From Candidatus Poribacteria bacterium (GTDB taxonomy: Bacteria > Poribacteria > WGA-4E > WGA-3G), in assembly GCA_007571305.1 (NCBI GenBank), contig RKRR01000086.1, positions 1-56,710 on the forward strand: a DNA stretch of 56,710 nt. The letters run 5' to 3'. Of this stretch, positions 25,571 through 34,121 are shown one piece after another. The notes below the pieces were generated by a model, which made no database searches, was not told the origin of the DNA, and saw only the letters and a program-made list of their open reading frames with translations. Numbering within the stretch: the first letter of the stretch is position 1; each line of letters starts with the position of its first letter. A program made the translations under genes and the position numbers.

Positions 25571-25818
25571 TTTCTCTCCTTTTCCATGTGAAATTGAGTG
25601 GGTGATAGAGATTGTAGACAGAGATGCCGAATTTCGAGACACTGTGGACACCGAATAGCAACATAATAAGCATCGTTGAACACAGTATCAATCAAATTGC
25701 CGGACGCACGATCCTCCGATGGACTCCCCAAAAACTGGTCGAGCACTTCGTATTCCCTGTCACAATCTGGGCAGATTTGTAAGTCGTGACCGATGTCAGT
25801 CTGGTCCAACCATCCCAT
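25567..25818 (-). CDS. Small zinc-ribbon protein, 83 residues
   Basis: This 83-residue soluble protein has two CxxC pairs (CPDC near residue 16 and CPQC near residue 57), which would bind one zinc as a ribbon. I recognise no named family. It starts 2 bases after the hflX stop codon and ends in an ATGA overlap with the sugar isomerase gene. AAGGG lies about 10 bases upstream of its ATG. The tight packing argues that it is a real gene of the hflX operon. Its function is unknown; zinc ribbons of this size often bind nucleic acid or a partner protein. Confidence 0.65.
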   Translation of the reverse strand: MGWLDQTDIGHDLQICPDCDREYEVLDQFLGSPSEDRASGNLIDTVFNDAYYVAIRCPQCLEIRHLCLQSLSPTQFHMEKERK

Positions 25819-25820
25819 TG

Positions 25821-27122
25821 TTAGTGCCCTTCTGAGGAGGAAACTAAAAACTGATCAACCGATTTGAGATAGCGGTTCGGCAAACGCGCCTTGACGTGAA
25901 CGGCTTCCGTTGTGTATTCAGTATCAATCACTGTGCCGTGTTTATGCAGTAAATCGAGCACCTTTCCCTCCGTATACGGAATACAGAGAGAGAGATTCGT
26001 GCCACGTTCGGCAAAACGATGTGCTAAAGCATCTATTAACGCAGGAATGCCGTCGCCGCGTTGCGCTGAGATAGGCAGAGCCTCCGGATATTGACACCGT
26101 AAGATGTGCAATTCCTCATCACTTTTGAGACTATCAATTTTATTGAAAACCATGAACATCGGAATGTCGGTAGCCTCCAATTCTTCAAGCACCACGTTCA
26201 CAGCAGTTATCTGTGCTTCCGCTTCTGGATGACTCACATCAATAACATGCAGCAAAAGATCTGCCTCTAAAACTTCTTCAAGCGTAGCTTTGAATGCGGC
26301 AACTAACTGGTGTGGTAATTTCTTGATAAATCCGACGGTATCGCTCAACAGAATTTGTTGCTTTTGCGGCAAATCCAACTTCCGCGTCGTGGAATCTAAA
26401 GTCGCGAACAATTTATCCTCAGCCAAAACGGTTTCGCCTGTCAGGACATTAAATAGGGTTGATTTCCCTGCATTGGTGTACCCGACGAGGGACACTTTGA
26501 TTTTTTCAGACCGATTTCGCCGCTGCGTATGGCGTTGCTTTTCAACAGCATCAAGTGCTTTTCTGACATGTGCGATATTTCTACGGACCCAACGTCTGTC
26601 CATTTCAAGCTGGGTTTCACCGGGCCCCCGGAGGTGCCTACCGCCGCCACCACCTGTTGCAAGTCGTGAGAGGTGGGTCCACATCCGAGTGAGGCGTGGA
26701 AGTGCGTATTGGAGTTGCGCCAATGCTACTTGTAGACGTGCCTCTTTGGTGAGTGCCCGTTGCGCAAAAACTTGAAGAATGAGTCCTGTCCGGTCAATCG
26801 CAGCAATATCAAGTGCGTTCTCAAGATTCCGGTTCTGTGCTGGTGATAACTCCTCGTCAAAAATAATGGCATCGGCATCAAGTTCTTCAATGAGTGGTTT
26901 GAGCTCCTCAACTTTTCCCCCGCCAATGAAATAAGTTGGATTTGGTGCATTACGTGGATGAATTGTTGTACAGACGACCTCAATGCCAGCTGTCTCTGCA
27001 AGTTCCTGGAGTTCTTGTAACGATTCTTCGGTTTCATGCATCAAATTATTTCGGAGTTTTATCCCTACTAATATCGCACGTGAGGGTGGATTCGGTGCAC
27101 GGGTGTCATAAAGTTCTGGCAT
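25821..27122 (-). CDS. hflX: GTPase HflX
   Basis: This 433-residue ribosome-associated GTPase splits stalled or hibernating 70S ribosomes. The N-terminal HflX domain contains NPTYFIGGGKVEEL (about 61-74) and the glycine-rich linker ATGGGGGRHLRGPGETQLE (about 155-173). The G domain has G1 VGYTNAGKS (213-221), G3 DTVGF, G4 NKID and G5 SAQRGDG. The C-terminal extension is present. I chose the ATG at 27122, with AAGGAG 9 bases upstream, over a start at 27164. It heads a tight minus-strand operon with the zinc-ribbon and isomerase genes, and diverges from smpB, another ribosome-rescue gene. Confidence 0.95.
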   Translation of the reverse strand: MPELYDTRAPNPPSRAILVGIKLRNNLMHETEESLQELQELAETAGIEVVCTTIHPRNAPNPTYFIGGGKVEELKPLIEELDADAIIFDEELSPAQNRNLENALDIAAIDRTGLILQVFAQRALTKEARLQVALAQLQYALPRLTRMWTHLSRLATGGGGGRHLRGPGETQLEMDRRWVRRNIAHVRKALDAVEKQRHTQRRNRSEKIKVSLVGYTNAGKSTLFNVLTGETVLAEDKLFATLDSTTRKLDLPQKQQILLSDTVGFIKKLPHQLVAAFKATLEEVLEADLLLHVIDVSHPEAEAQITAVNVVLEELEATDIPMFMVFNKIDSLKSDEELHILRCQYPEALPISAQRGDGIPALIDALAHRFAERGTNLSLCIPYTEGKVLDLLHKHGTVIDTEYTTEAVHVKARLPNRYLKSVDQFLVSSSEGH

Positions 27123-27256
27123 ATAGAGACTCCTTCCCTGGGTTCCGCAGGCATACCGAGACACAGTGCCTGGGTTTCCCGAACTTATAGTATAGTCTAT
27201 CAGATTTGCGTGCCGTTTTCCACTAAAATCCTATTTTGCAAAAAAACTTCATAATT

Positions 27257-27413
27257 TTACCTAAGTTGCCAGTTCTGTAGCATAATCTGTTAGGGTGTGC
27301 AGCTTCGCACCGAAAATTACACGGAATACACCCCATTTTTCCCAAACATGAAGGTATCTCGCTGCGAAAGGGTGTTCGTGTATCTGAAATCATAGAGGTA
27401 GAAAGTTGGGTTA
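27257..27413. mobile_element. Dispersed repeat, copy G
   Basis: It begins TTACCTAAGTTGCCAGTTCT and continues GTAGCATAATCTGTTAGGGT, an inverted copy of the family core. It ends near GAAAGTTGGGTTA at 27401-27413. The two ends form an imperfect inverted repeat. It fills the gap between the divergent hflX and smpB genes (27123-27563), which holds no gene. Confidence 0.6.
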
Positions 27414-27524
27414 ATTTTGGCAAGTGTGTTGTGTAGGTTAACTTTATTAGAATGCCCACTGTTTTCAACGTATGTTTTGGAGATAATCGTATCCTTGGTA
27501 AAAAAAACAAACCTGAAGTTTTTC

Positions 27525-27553
27525 TTGCACACAAGTGAATTCTATGTTATACT
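27525..27553 (+). promoter_or_regulatory. Promoter abutting the smpB start codon
   Basis: TTGCAC at 27525-27530 and TATACT at 27548-27553 are 17 bases apart. The predicted transcription start, about 27560, is only a few bases before the ATG at 27564, which has no ribosome binding site. A leaderless or nearly leaderless mRNA is likely. Confidence 0.6.
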
Positions 27554-27563
27554 TAACGCTGCG

Positions 27564-28022
27564 ATGAAAAATGCCAGAAATTCCTCAACTCCAGCGATTA
27601 CCGTGAATCGAAAAGCACGGTATGACTATCATTTGCGTGACCGGTATGAAGCCGGTGTTGTCCTGCAAGGTACCGAAGTAAAATCAATTCGGGCAGGACG
27701 GTTTAACTTAGCAGACAGTTATGCGCAGATAACAGATGGAGAAGTGTTCCTGATGGATGCCCACATCGGTCCTTATGAACATGGGAATATCGCAAATCAC
27801 GAGCCGAAGCGGAAACGGAAACTCTTATTGCATCGGCGAGAAATCACTAAACTTGAACGCTCGATTCGTTCAAAGGGGATGACTATCGTTCCGACGCGCG
27901 CGTATTTTAGCAACGGCAAGGTGAAATTGGAGTTGGCTGTTGCGATGGGTAAGCAGCTTTACGATAAACGCGATAAGATTGAACGTGAAGCGAGCATGAG
28001 TGAGATGCGGGCGTATAATTGA
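27564..28022 (+). CDS. smpB: SsrA-binding protein SmpB
   Basis: This 152-residue protein binds tmRNA and delivers it to stalled ribosomes for trans-translation. The OB-fold core has YDYHLRDRYEAGVVLQGTEV (about 18-37), KSIRAGRFNLADSYA and EPKRKRKLLLHRREI. The C-terminal tail KQLYDKRDKIERE becomes helical in the ribosome. The length is normal. I chose the ATG at 27564 because the sequence upstream is promoter and repeat. The tmRNA gene begins 60 bases after its stop, so both partners of the system are together. Confidence 0.96.
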   Translation: MKNARNSSTPAITVNRKARYDYHLRDRYEAGVVLQGTEVKSIRAGRFNLADSYAQITDGEVFLMDAHIGPYEHGNIANHEPKRKRKLLLHRREITKLERSIRSKGMTIVPTRAYFSNGKVKLELAVAMGKQLYDKRDKIEREASMSEMRAYN

Positions 28023-28082
28023 CTTGACGATTGATTTTCAGCACATTGGGAGTATCAGATACCATAGTTGATGGCTATTTTT

Positions 28083-28433
28083 GGGGGTGTAAAGGTTTCG
28101 ACGAAGGTAAATGAGATATAGGTTGCATGTCGAGGTCTCCGCAGGCCTCGTTAAATAGGCGGAACATTTATAAATGCTGATGAAGAATTAGCATTAGCTG
28201 CTTAATGTGGCTACGCTTTGCCGACCTGCTGCCCGTCAGGGAAGCGAAAGCGTCGCAATACGGGCTAGCCGCTCGCTCATTCTCAAGGGGCGTGCCGCGA
28301 ATCACTTTTTGAGATAGTCTATTGTGAATCCTGCGCAGGGGAGTCTGATAGGCGAATCTTAAAACCTGTGATAAGCATGTAGTAGCCTCTATTGAAATGC
28401 CTTCGGACGCGGGTTCGATTCCCGCCACCTCCA
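28083..28433 (+). ncRNA. ssrA: Transfer-messenger RNA (tmRNA)
   Basis: This is a one-piece tmRNA of about 351 bases. The 5' acceptor strand GGGGGTG (28083-28089) pairs with CACCTCC (28426-28432), with A as discriminator, and CCA is not encoded in full. The conserved GTAAAGGTTTCGACGAAGG follows the 5' end, and GGACGCGGGTTCGATTCCCG forms the T arm at the 3' end. The reading frame encodes a tag ending ADEELALAA, with GCT at 28176 and stop TAA at 28203-28205. The codon before it is AAT, so the tag may be NADEELALAA. It follows smpB by 60 bases. Confidence 0.95.
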
Positions 28434-28485
28434 TTTCTACTGTGTTATTCTGTGTTTGCCAGTAACACATCGCTTGCAAGATAAC

Positions 28486-28881
28486 ATGGCTGAATTCGCG
28501 AACATGCCACCTCGCATTCAAAAGATCGTGCAAGCGCACACCGGGGAGGACGAGCGGATTCTCTTGTGTGTCCTCGGTCGTTCCAATTTGCTGCGCCCAG
28601 ACTTCGTTTTTATCACGACACGCCGGGTGTTGGTCTTAGATGAGCGGTATATAGGCGGCCTCACCGTTTCCTACGCAAATGCCCGATGTAATCTACTGTT
28701 CACGGAAATTCGTGGTGTCAAACTCATCCGGCATTTCAAGCATCGGCTTCTCCTTCAAGCAAAACTTGAAATTAATGTCGCACGCAATGTTCACTGGATC
28801 GACAATATCAGCTTCCGTTCAGCACGACGCGCCTACGCGTGCATCACCGAGCAACTCATGGAAGAAAAAGGCATACCATGA
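28486..28881 (+). CDS. PH-like domain protein (YokE-type)
   Basis: This 131-residue soluble protein looks like a bacterial pleckstrin-homology-like domain: GEDERILLCVLGRSN, FVFITTRRVLVLDE, FTEIRGVKLIRH and a C-terminal helix (SARRAYACITEQLMEE). Such domains usually bind membranes or partner proteins. The start is uncertain; I prefer the ATG at 28486 over one at 28456, which is close to the tmRNA 3' end. It overlaps the next gene (YqiJ-like) by ATGA, and with the flotillin gene it forms a likely three-gene membrane operon. Confidence 0.7.
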   Translation: MAEFANMPPRIQKIVQAHTGEDERILLCVLGRSNLLRPDFVFITTRRVLVLDERYIGGLTVSYANARCNLLFTEIRGVKLIRHFKHRLLLQAKLEINVARNVHWIDNISFRSARRAYACITEQLMEEKGIP

Positions 28882-29555
28882 TAGAATTTCTGAATTATCT
28901 CATCGTCTCGTATAATGTCTGGTTCACAGCCCCCTTAGCGATTGTGTTCCTGCTGGCACTCTTTCGACTTATCACAGGCGCGATGGACTTCGGAGATGTA
29001 GACACAGATGTGGATATGGATGCGGATCTCGACATGGATGCCGACGCAGATGTAGATGCTGATATAGACACAGGTACTCAGAGTCCCTCCTTTGGGGACG
29101 TGTTCGGGTTTCTGAACGTTGGTAGGGTCCCTCTGATGATTGTGTTGATGTCGCTATTGGTGACGTGGGGAATTTTTGGGCTCATCGCGAATGCGTTTCT
29201 CAACATCCCGGGGAATCCACATCGAGTTTGGATATCGTGCATCATTGCGCTCTGCTGTTGTTTCTTAGGAACTCGATATATCTCCATCGGGCTTTCAAAA
29301 CTATTTCCAGAGAGCGAAAAAGCCGTCCGTGATACCCAACTCCTCGGTTTAAGAGGGCGAGTTATTAGTGGGCAAATCACAACCACCTTTGGGACCGCTC
29401 GCGTGCAAGTCCCGGACGGACCCGAATTGACTGTCAGCTGCCGTACCGAACCAGACGAAGCGACTCCTGTCAAAGGAGATACCGTCGTTCTCATCAATTA
29501 TGATCAGACAAAACGAATTTTTGATGTCAAAAAAAGTGAAATGGATTTGCGATAA
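28878..29555 (+). CDS. YqiJ/NfeD-like membrane protein with an OB-fold domain
   Basis: This 225-residue membrane protein is of the YqiJ type, which accompanies flotillins. A first membrane helix (about 16-35) is followed by an unusual acidic segment at 37-64 in which every even position from 40 to 64 is Asp. Two further helices lie at about 80-105 and 115-140. The C-terminal OB-fold (about 155-220) has GLRGRVISGQITTTFGTARV and KGDTVVLINYD. The ATG overlaps the stop of the PH-domain gene. The flotillin gene follows after 104 bases, the same order as yqiJ-yqiK in enterobacteria. It probably helps to organise flotillin assemblies in the membrane. Confidence 0.85.
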   Translation: MIEFLNYLIVSYNVWFTAPLAIVFLLALFRLITGAMDFGDVDTDVDMDADLDMDADADVDADIDTGTQSPSFGDVFGFLNVGRVPLMIVLMSLLVTWGIFGLIANAFLNIPGNPHRVWISCIIALCCCFLGTRYISIGLSKLFPESEKAVRDTQLLGLRGRVISGQITTTFGTARVQVPDGPELTVSCRTEPDEATPVKGDTVVLINYDQTKRIFDVKKSEMDLR

Positions 29556-29659
29556 TATAACGTTTTTTGTTTATCAATTACACTTAACTGCAACTGACTT
29601 TTAATCTAAAATCACTGCCTTAGATGGGAGAGATAAACTATACAGAGGAGAATTGAAAC

Positions 29660-31501
29660 ATGTTGGATGCTAACTTATTCATCACTATTGTCGGTAGCGT
29701 GATTGCCTTACTGGTCATTTTCCTGTTAGTCTATCGCTCTTTCTACAAAAAAGCACCAGCAGATTCAGCATTAGTCATCTCCGGAGGCCGTAAAAAACGT
29801 GCTGTCTTTGGCGGTAGCCTTATCAATCCACTTACGAACACAAGCCAACTTATTTCCCTGAATACGCTCCAACTTCCCGTCGAACGAACAGGGCAAGCTG
29901 CACTGATTACAAAAGATAGTCTACGGGTCGATTTGGAAGCAGAATTCTATGTCAAAATTGAACCCAACGAGCAGGACGTACTCAAAGCAGTGGCGAGTCT
30001 TGGCGACAAAACACTAACACCCGCCGAAGTTAATAAACTTCTTGAAGGCAAACTTGTCGGCGTTCTCCGAAGTGTCGCTGCAACGATGGACTTACAGGAA
30101 TTGCATGAAAAACGCCAACAGTTTTCTGACCAAGTTCAGGAAGCATGTCGGGATGACCTTGAACAGAACGGATTTAAATTAGAAAGCGTTGCCGTCACGA
30201 ACCTCGATCAGACACCACTCGAGGCACTTGACGAGAACAACCGTTTTGATGTCGTTGCGATTCAAACCATTAAACAAGAGGTCGAAGATAGACAAACTGA
30301 AACTGCCCGGATCGAGCACGAGAACCAAGTAAAACGTGAAGAGAACCGACTCAGAGCCGAACTGGAAATCAAACAACGTGAAGAGGAAACGGAGACGCAA
30401 GCCTTAGAAGTTGCGAAACGGCTTGAGTTTGCCCAGGAAGAGCAGCGTAAATCAATTGCCACGAACAAAGCAGAACAGGAACGCGAGATTGAAGCGCATA
30501 AACTTGAACAGCAACAAGCTGTTGAAGAGGCGCGAATCAAGCAGGAAGAAGTCGTGAAATCTACGGAAATTTCGCAGAAACAGAGGCTTGATACCGCGCG
30601 GATTGAACAGGAACGCCAAGTCCAAGAGACAGAGATTGCTCAAAAACAGGCAGTAGAAATCGCTCGTGTCCAGCAGGAACAGTTGATTGAAGAAGCACAA
30701 GTCCAGCGAGAACTCACCGTCGAAAAAGCCAAAATTGAGCAGCAACGTGCGGTTGAAGAGACGAGTATCACCAGCAGAATCGTCCTCATCGAGAAAGAGC
30801 GGGAGGAAAAAGAAGCACAAGCCCAAAACGCGATCCAGATCTCAATCAAGGAGAAGGAACGTGAAGCAGCACTGATTGAACTCCTGGACGTCAGTGCACA
30901 AAAAGCAAAAGCTGAGGCGAGTGTTTTAACTGCCGAAGCCGTTGAGGAAGCGGAGCGGCAAAGCAAAATTGCTCTTATCCACGCGGAGCAGGAAGCGGAT
31001 GAGGAGCGAATCGCTAAAGAGCGGGCTACCGACGCGGAAGCCTATGCCGTTGTAGAATCCGCTAAGGCGGAACTTGAAGCGGCTGAGGTCAAGGCACAAG
31101 CACAAAGAATCCTCGCCGAAGCGTTCCTTGTTGAAGCGAAGGCAAAAGCCAATGGTGAAGAAGCATCTATTGCTGCGAAGAATCAGGCAGATTCAAAAGT
31201 TCTCGTGAGTGATGCCATATTAGCACTTGTGGAATCCCTACCTGAAGTAACCACTGAACTAATGAAGCCGGCGGAGCGTATTGAAAGCATCCGTGTGCTT
31301 GACCTCGGTGGCGGCAGTAATGGTAATGGCAGCAACGGCATGAATCGAATCCTCAGTTCCATTGTGAATGCTGGTGCGGCAGTGCCTCTGCTGAAAGAAA
31401 TCGTTGGTTTCAGCGGTTTAGATACTGAGAAAATTGCACAGACCATTCGCGATTATGCTTCCAATGTGGCAGTCAATGCACAATCGGCTTCAGAAGAATA
31501 A
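29660..31501 (+). CDS. Flotillin (YqiK-like) SPFH-domain protein
   Basis: This 613-residue protein scaffolds membrane microdomains. It has one N-terminal membrane helix (about 7-25) and an SPFH/band-7 domain (about 30-215, including LPVERTGQAALITKDSLRVD and LQELHEKRQQF). A very long charged coiled coil follows (about 215-510) with a recurring pattern such as ARIEQERQVQETEIAQKQ. The C-terminal region is alanine-rich and ends with a Gly/Asn linker (GGGSNGNGSNG) and a short helix. E. coli YqiK is about 550 residues; the extra length is in the coiled coil. GAGGAG lies upstream of the ATG. It follows a YqiJ-like gene, its usual partner. Confidence 0.93.
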   Translation: MLDANLFITIVGSVIALLVIFLLVYRSFYKKAPADSALVISGGRKKRAVFGGSLINPLTNTSQLISLNTLQLPVERTGQAALITKDSLRVDLEAEFYVKIEPNEQDVLKAVASLGDKTLTPAEVNKLLEGKLVGVLRSVAATMDLQELHEKRQQFSDQVQEACRDDLEQNGFKLESVAVTNLDQTPLEALDENNRFDVVAIQTIKQEVEDRQTETARIEHENQVKREENRLRAELEIKQREEETETQALEVAKRLEFAQEEQRKSIATNKAEQEREIEAHKLEQQQAVEEARIKQEEVVKSTEISQKQRLDTARIEQERQVQETEIAQKQAVEIARVQQEQLIEEAQVQRELTVEKAKIEQQRAVEETSITSRIVLIEKEREEKEAQAQNAIQISIKEKEREAALIELLDVSAQKAKAEASVLTAEAVEEAERQSKIALIHAEQEADEERIAKERATDAEAYAVVESAKAELEAAEVKAQAQRILAEAFLVEAKAKANGEEASIAAKNQADSKVLVSDAILALVESLPEVTTELMKPAERIESIRVLDLGGGSNGNGSNGMNRILSSIVNAGAAVPLLKEIVGFSGLDTEKIAQTIRDYASNVAVNAQSASEE

Positions 31502-31514
31502 CAGAATAGCCGCC

Positions 31515-31547
31515 GGCAGTCGGAAAAAAAGTCTTTTTCTGAAAGCC
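31515..31547. terminator. Possible terminator hairpin after the flotillin gene
   Basis: TCGGAAAAA (31520-31528) pairs with TTTTTCTGA (31534-31542), with one G-T pair, and GGC/GCC extends the stem outward. No T run follows, so termination is uncertain. Confidence 0.35.
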
Positions 31548-31580
31548 GAAAGCTGATAGCCAATATGAAAGGATACACAG

Positions 31581-32090
31581 ATGGAAAAAGAGAAACAAGC
31601 AAGAGTCGAGGTTAAAGTTAACTTCCTCTCGATCGACCGTGGTACAGGGGCACCGATAGTTGTTCTGAAGGAGAAAGAGGACGGTTCAGATCGGATACTG
31701 CTGATTTGGATCGGGGAATCAGAAGCAGCGGCTATTCAGATGCATATAGAGAAAATACAACTCCCGCGCCCAATGACACATGACTTGCTCAAGACGATGA
31801 TTGAAACCCTTGAGGCTAAAGTTACAGCCGTGTGTGTACATGCTTTTGAAGAACGGACTTTCTATGCACACGTGATATTGGATGTGAAAGGGGACAACAT
31901 TGAAGTTGATTGTCGTCCGAGTGATGCAATCGCGCTTGCACTTCGCTGTGAAGCCTCTATCTATGTAGTTGAAGAGGTGCTTACAGAACAAGGGTTCTCT
32001 GAACAGGAGCTCGCTAAGGGACAAAAACCCGACACGAAAGATGTTTTGCAGAATTTAGATGACGATACACTCAAACAGTATACGGTCTAA
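31581..32090 (+). CDS. Bifunctional nuclease family protein (DUF151)
   Basis: This 169-residue protein carries a BFN/DUF151 domain: ILLIWIGESEAAAIQM (about 34-49), PRPMTHDLLKTMIETLEAKV and the signature VDCRPSDAIALALRCEASIY (about 113-132). The length is normal for the family. Some plant and archaeal members have nuclease activity, but the role of most bacterial members is unknown. AAGGAT lies about 8 bases before the ATG. It lies between the flotillin operon and the amidohydrolase on the same strand, with gaps of about 80 and 67 bases. Confidence 0.9.
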   Translation: MEKEKQARVEVKVNFLSIDRGTGAPIVVLKEKEDGSDRILLIWIGESEAAAIQMHIEKIQLPRPMTHDLLKTMIETLEAKVTAVCVHAFEERTFYAHVILDVKGDNIEVDCRPSDAIALALRCEASIYVVEEVLTEQGFSEQELAKGQKPDTKDVLQNLDDDTLKQYTV

Positions 32091-32157
32091 CCCAGACTGT
32101 AAGTGTCCCGATCTGTGCTGAATTCAGCAATGTGTCACGCTGTAAAGGAGCAAAGCA

Positions 32158-33849
32158 GTGCATGATCTCGTTATCCACAACGGAACGGTTATCGATGGAA
32201 CGGGTAACTCTGGTTTCAAAGCCGACATCGCCATTAGTGGTGAACGTATCGCAGCCATTGGAGATGTTTCCGATGCGGCGTATCAGACAATTGATGCAAC
32301 GGACAAACTCGTCACACCGGGTTTCATAGATACGCATACACACATGGATGCCCAGTTCATGTGGGATCCGCTCGGCACACCGACATGCTGGCACGGCATC
32401 ACAACGTTGATCCTCGGGAGCTGCGGTGTGAGTTTTGCACCTGTCAAGCAAGCCGACCACACGGTTTTAGCGAAGGTACTTGAAAGCGTTGAAGGGATTC
32501 CTGCGGAAAGTATCATGTCAAGCCTGCGTTGGAATTGGGAAACCTTCGGGGAGTACTACGATGCCTTAGATGCATGTCCGAAGGGCGTGAATGTCTGCGG
32601 TATGATTGGGCATGCGGCAACACGTTATCACGCAATGGGTGAGGAGAGTTTAAAAAGAGACAGAAATCCAACTCCTGATGAAATGAAGACAATGCAAGCT
32701 TCTGTTGATGAAGCGATGGAGGCGGGAGCACTGGGATTCTCAACATCCAGAACACTCACCCACAAAACCTCTGAAGGCATTCCGATTCCCGGCACATTTG
32801 CACACCTTGATGAACTTGTCGCGCTTGCACAAGCCGTTGGCAGACACAAAAAAGGGATTTTCCAATGGGCACCCGGTTTTGGGGAGTATGAGAACTATCC
32901 GACAACAGAGTATCCAGAAACGCGAAAGGAGATCCATCGCATCGCTGAGGTGAATAGACAGAGCGGGTGTCCCGTAATCTTTAGTGCGTTCACCCATGAA
33001 GCTGTACCGACAATCCAGACTCTGTATTTGGGATGGCTTGATGAAGAACGTGCTGCCGGAGCACAAGCGCGGCCAATGGTCTCTTCCCGCGTCAACACGG
33101 TAATGGTTGGACTTTGTAATTGGATGCCGATTCGCGACGTGAGTGCATGGCAGGAATTATACAGTCTCCCTTACCCTGAAAGGTTGACGGCAATCCAAGA
33201 CGAAAAGACCCGTACAGGACTGTTAGATATTCCCGCCGAAAGCGATGAACGGCTCGGTAAAATGTTATATCGTTTCGGACCGGCGTGCGAATACGTCCGC
33301 AAACCGGAAAATTTGCTACGCAACATCGCCGATCAAAACAACGAACGTCCGATAGAGACAATTGTTCGGCTATTCCACGAAACCGGGGGACGACAGTTAT
33401 TTGCATTCGCAACGAACAACCACAATCTCGCGCATGTTGAGGAAGTTGTGCGTTACCGAGATACACTCCTCGGACTCGGTGATGCAGGTGCCCACGTAAA
33501 CGCAATTTGCGATGCTTCTCTCTCAACACATGCCCTGACATATTGGCACGGTGAGCGACAAGTGTTCAGTTTGGAAGAAACTGTTCGCCGGCTGACTTCT
33601 GATGGCGCAGAAGCCTTCGGAATCCCTGAGCGCGGGTTATTAAAGCCCGGGTATTATGCCGATGTCAATGTGATTGATGCAGAAAACCTCCGTATGGAAA
33701 TCCCGGAATTTGTGTATGACTTACCTGTTGGTGCGGGACGTTGGACACAGCGAGCGCAGGGTTACGACTATACCCTTGTGAACGGCAAAATCGTTGTTGA
33801 GAACGATAATCATACGGGTCGTCTTGTTGGAAAACTAATAAGAATTTGA
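32158..33849 (+). CDS. N-acyl-D-amino-acid deacylase-type amidohydrolase
   Basis: This 563-residue amidohydrolase resembles D-aminoacylase and dihydroorotase-like enzymes. The first metal site is HTHMD (His60, His62, Asp64) after TPGFID. The segment GITTLILGSCGVSFAPV follows, then GLGDAGAHV with a later metal-binding Asp, and the C-terminal GLLKPGYYADVNVID. It should remove an N-acyl group from D-amino acids or a related amide in the cytoplasm. Translation starts at GTG 32158 with AAAGGAG upstream. It overlaps no neighbour; a small acidic gene follows after 47 bases. Confidence 0.9.
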   Translation: MHDLVIHNGTVIDGTGNSGFKADIAISGERIAAIGDVSDAAYQTIDATDKLVTPGFIDTHTHMDAQFMWDPLGTPTCWHGITTLILGSCGVSFAPVKQADHTVLAKVLESVEGIPAESIMSSLRWNWETFGEYYDALDACPKGVNVCGMIGHAATRYHAMGEESLKRDRNPTPDEMKTMQASVDEAMEAGALGFSTSRTLTHKTSEGIPIPGTFAHLDELVALAQAVGRHKKGIFQWAPGFGEYENYPTTEYPETRKEIHRIAEVNRQSGCPVIFSAFTHEAVPTIQTLYLGWLDEERAAGAQARPMVSSRVNTVMVGLCNWMPIRDVSAWQELYSLPYPERLTAIQDEKTRTGLLDIPAESDERLGKMLYRFGPACEYVRKPENLLRNIADQNNERPIETIVRLFHETGGRQLFAFATNNHNLAHVEEVVRYRDTLLGLGDAGAHVNAICDASLSTHALTYWHGERQVFSLEETVRRLTSDGAEAFGIPERGLLKPGYYADVNVIDAENLRMEIPEFVYDLPVGAGRWTQRAQGYDYTLVNGKIVVENDNHTGRLVGKLIRI

Positions 33850-33896
33850 GGCTTGCAGATGGAGCGAAATGCAGCCTTTGTGAAGGTACACGCACT

Positions 33897-34106
33897 ATGA
33901 AAGAACAGACACAAATCCCTGAATCAGAGGATCCGAAAAGCGATCAGTTCCGCGACTACATCCGACACCGGCAATTGGAAATGCTTTCTGAAGATTTATG
34001 GGATGAATATCTTTGGGGGGAACTGGGTGCTGCGGTCCGTGATTTCGAGAATGAACCGTGGGGAAAGCCCTCAGAAGAAACTCACCCGAATCCATCCGAA
34101 GGGTGA
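33897..34106 (+). CDS. Small acidic hypothetical protein, 69 residues
   Basis: I recognise no family in this short protein. It is acidic, with many Glu and Asp residues, and contains the helix RHRQLEMLSEDLWDEYLWGE. GAAGG about 11 bases upstream of the ATG at 33897 supports translation; a longer frame starts at 33846 inside the amidohydrolase. It ends 15 bases before the DNA methyltransferase gene and may be coupled to it. It could be a small regulator of the methyltransferase, or simply a spurious frame. Confidence 0.45.
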   Translation: MKEQTQIPESEDPKSDQFRDYIRHRQLEMLSEDLWDEYLWGELGAAVRDFENEPWGKPSEETHPNPSEG

Positions 34107-34121
34107 GAATGTGTAGACGCT

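Noticed and set aside
32167..32175. Perfect DnaA box TTATCCACA
   Set aside because: It is a single copy inside the start of the D-aminoacylase gene, where it encodes family-typical residues; no cluster of boxes or AT-rich unwinding region is near.
34081..34107. CTCACCC/GGGTGAG inverted repeat as a terminator or operator
   Set aside because: The 7-bp arms are 13 bases apart, with no T run, and overlap the end of the small gene; chance is likely.
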